Positions 6,172 to 7,418 of a DNA stretch of 7,418 nt are shown here, piece by piece (positions within the stretch are counted from its first letter, which is position 1; each line of letters begins with the position of its first letter). Origin of the DNA: an uncultured Armatimonadota bacterium. GTDB taxonomy: Bacteria; Armatimonadota; Fimbriimonadia; Fimbriimonadales; Fimbriimonadaceae. The DNA lies in contig CAMLEL010000115.1 of assembly GCA_946478935.1 (NCBI GenBank), positions 1-7,418 on the forward strand, in the 5' to 3' direction. The notes below the pieces were generated by a model. It was not told the DNA's origin. It was given only the letters and a program-made list of their open reading frames with translations, and made no database searches. The position numbers and the translations under genes were made by a program.

Positions 6172-7017
6172 ATGGTACTCGCCATGGCCGCCCCATATCG
6201 CAAGGCAAGTCGTCATTCTCTGCTTTGGATCGTTCTGATCTTTGCCGGGATCGGCGTCAGCCTGTTTATCGCTTCCAAAGTCGACGGAAACAGATTTGGC
6301 GCATGGATGCTGCTTATCTTCGGGGGGCCCATTGCTCTGTCGATAGTCGTCGCCGCTGTGATGAACCACTACTTGGAAAAGAAGAGAATTGAGGGTCTCA
6401 GGCAGTTGTTTGAGCGACGCGGCATCACATTGGACGCCAATCCAGACTCGGCCCAGCGAAACCAATTTTACCAGCCGATCAGTTTTCTCTCGGACTGGAT
6501 GGGGCTCAAGGATGGCGCAGCCAACATTCAGTGGATCGCCGCTTCGAAGCAATTCGGGATTTTCGAACATCTGTTCGTAACGGGCTCCGGCAAGCATATG
6601 ACGGAGCACATGGAAACAGTTGTAGTCGTACCCAGCCCCTATCGTACCGAGGGTGGCCTTGCTGCAAGACGAGCCGGTTACTCGATGAAGCGGGCATGGC
6701 GAAACTCAGAATCGAAGTTCGAAATCGGCGATCCAGAATTTGACAAGTTGTGGGTACTTCTGGGTAATCCAGACATCGGAGCCTGGTTCTTCATTCGCCA
6801 AGTACGCGAGCTGCTCTCAGACGCTCCAGTAGGAGAGTCTTGGGTTGCTGGCAACAACTATGTCTGCCTGAGTTTTGACGGAGTCTTAAAGGCGGACGCG
6901 ATGGAAACCGTTCTCGATCGAGTTGAACGCGTGGTTGAGACGATCAAGAAGTACGCGCCGTTTGAACTGAATGCATCCGGCCAAAGGTCGAGTACGGGGA
7001 CTGTCTCACAGTCCTAG
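6172..7017 (+). CDS. Uncharacterised membrane protein with two N-terminal membrane segments
   Basis: A 281-residue protein of unknown function. Two membrane spans are visible at about 16-35 and 44-65, joined by a short loop, so most of the chain from residue 66 lies on one side of the membrane, probably the cytoplasm given the basic KKR after the second span and RK residues before the first. The soluble part contains FVTGSGKHMTEHMETVVVV (134-152) and FEIGDPEFDKLWVLLGNPD (183-201); paired motifs of this sort (a GSGK..H..T block followed by a GDPEFDK block) recall membrane proteins of the DUF3137 kind, but I hold this only as a resemblance. The GSGK is not part of a clear P-loop NTPase. ATG 6172 is taken as the start because GGGG lies five bases before it; ATG 6184 is an alternative. 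It follows the secreted protein gene by 14 bases, and ends with tandem TAGTAG stops overlapping the convergent neighbour. Confidence 0.75.
   Translation: MVLAMAAPYRKASRHSLLWIVLIFAGIGVSLFIASKVDGNRFGAWMLLIFGGPIALSIVVAAVMNHYLEKKRIEGLRQLFERRGITLDANPDSAQRNQFYQPISFLSDWMGLKDGAANIQWIAASKQFGIFEHLFVTGSGKHMTEHMETVVVVPSPYRTEGGLAARRAGYSMKRAWRNSESKFEIGDPEFDKLWVLLGNPDIGAWFFIRQVRELLSDAPVGESWVAGNNYVCLSFDGVLKADAMETVLDRVERVVETIKKYAPFELNASGQRSSTGTVSQS
6998..7014. terminator. Perfect 7-bp hairpin at the convergent gene ends
   Basis: GGACTGT-CTC-ACAGTCC forms a perfect 7-bp stem with a three-base loop. On the plus strand it lies in the last codons of the membrane protein gene; on the minus strand it directly follows the dehydrogenase stop. 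No T-run follows on either strand, so it is not a standard intrinsic terminator. It may still stop or pause RNA polymerase from both sides, or protect 3' ends. Confidence 0.4.
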
Positions 7018-7418
7018 TAGCCCGCAGAGGCTGAAGCAGGCTGAGCAGTGCCCGACGAAATGCCGCGTACGAGTTCGACCAGTGCTTGCACGCGATGTGC
7101 TTCAGAGGCATCGCTCGAACCACCTACGTGCGGTGAAAGCACGACGTTGGGCAATTCGTGAAAGGGAAAATCGGAGGGGAAGCACGGCTCGTCTGACTTT
7201 GGATAGTTCCACCAGACATCGATGCCAGCGCCTGCGATCCGACCTTCCTGCAGTGTTTCGAACAGTGCTGCCTGGTCAAAAATCTTGGCCCGGCCAATGT
7301 TCGAAATGACCGCATTTGCCGGTAGTTTGCCCAGTTCCGGGGCTCCCAACAAGCTCTCTGTCTCGGGCGTAAGGGGAAGTGCAACAAACAAGGCTTCGGC
7401 TCTTGGCAGGAGCTGATG
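7014..7418 (-). CDS. D-isomer-specific 2-hydroxyacid dehydrogenase, C-terminal part (cut by right edge)
   Basis: The frame enters from the right edge and encodes the last 134 residues of an NAD(P)-dependent 2-hydroxyacid dehydrogenase, which interconverts 2-hydroxy acids and 2-oxo acids in the cytosol. Family blocks are clear: LFVALPLTPETESLLG, then NIGRAKIFDQAALFETLQEGRIAGAGIDV with the substrate-binding arginine in NIGR, and ELPNVVLSPHVGG with the catalytic histidine. The nucleotide-binding GxGxxG is beyond the edge. At the position of the usual catalytic Glu (DVFEPEPLP) the sequence reads DVWWNYPKSDEP, so the acid appears replaced, as in a subgroup with DVWYxYP and a PFHELPNV block; formate dehydrogenase has Gln at this place. 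The exact substrate is therefore unclear. A TTG at 7391 could be misread as a start, but the preceding codons (HQLLPRAEA) continue the family alignment. The stop codon overlaps that of the convergent plus-strand gene. Confidence 0.9.
   Translation of the reverse strand, partial: HQLLPRAEALFVALPLTPETESLLGAPELGKLPANAVISNIGRAKIFDQAALFETLQEGRIAGAGIDVWWNYPKSDEPCFPSDFPFHELPNVVLSPHVGGSSDASEAHRVQALVELVRGISSGTAQPASASAGY

Noticed and set aside
5844..6392. 182-codon plus-strand open frame bridging the two uncharacterised genes
   Set aside because: It overlaps both genes out of frame and is Trp/Arg/Ser-rich, typical of a shadow; the two genes each have better start and stop context.
1..7418. CRISPR array, tRNA, insertion sequence or defence island
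   Set aside because: No regularly spaced repeats, cloverleaf, transposase or terminal inverted repeats were seen. The only mobile-type cassette is the vapBC pair.

Overview
The window is bacterial chromosomal DNA, moderately GC-rich, with short intergenic gaps and seven genes plus one cut at each edge counted among them: mcsB (cut on the left), a YbaL-type antiporter, icd, vapB, vapC, two uncharacterised envelope genes, and a 2-hydroxyacid dehydrogenase (cut on the right). No tRNA, rRNA, CRISPR array or insertion sequence is visible. The host cannot be named with certainty. A protein arginine kinase (McsB), scarce Shine-Dalgarno sites and -10 elements placed almost on top of start codons would fit a deep-branching lineage such as Armatimonadota or a relative of Deinococcus. 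This is only a guess.

Left block (1-2138, minus strand). A CPA2 monovalent cation/proton antiporter of the YbaL type is followed, after 18 bases containing a good ribosome binding site, by the N-terminal 119 codons of a McsB-type protein arginine kinase that runs off the left edge. The two probably form one operon. The antiporter has no ATG, GTG or TTG where its family begins; the matching codon is ATC.

Centre (2139-4298, plus strand). A 144-base divergent promoter region separates the antiporter from icd, a type I NADP-dependent isocitrate dehydrogenase of the TCA cycle. The first third of icd uses a much looser codon set than the rest, as if the gene were a mosaic. Immediately downstream sits a vapB-vapC toxin-antitoxin pair, with a palindromic probable operator overlapping its promoter.

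Right block (4496-7418). Two uncharacterised genes form a likely two-gene operon: a 553-residue secreted protein without cysteine, and a 281-residue protein with two membrane segments. A 2-hydroxyacid dehydrogenase, cut by the right edge, converges on them. The two opposing stop codons overlap in one CTAG, beside a 7-bp perfect hairpin.

A recurring pattern is that several genes (antiporter, icd, vapB, and more loosely the 553-residue protein) have a -10-like hexamer only 6 to 14 bases before the start and no Shine-Dalgarno sequence, which suggests leaderless or nearly leaderless mRNAs.
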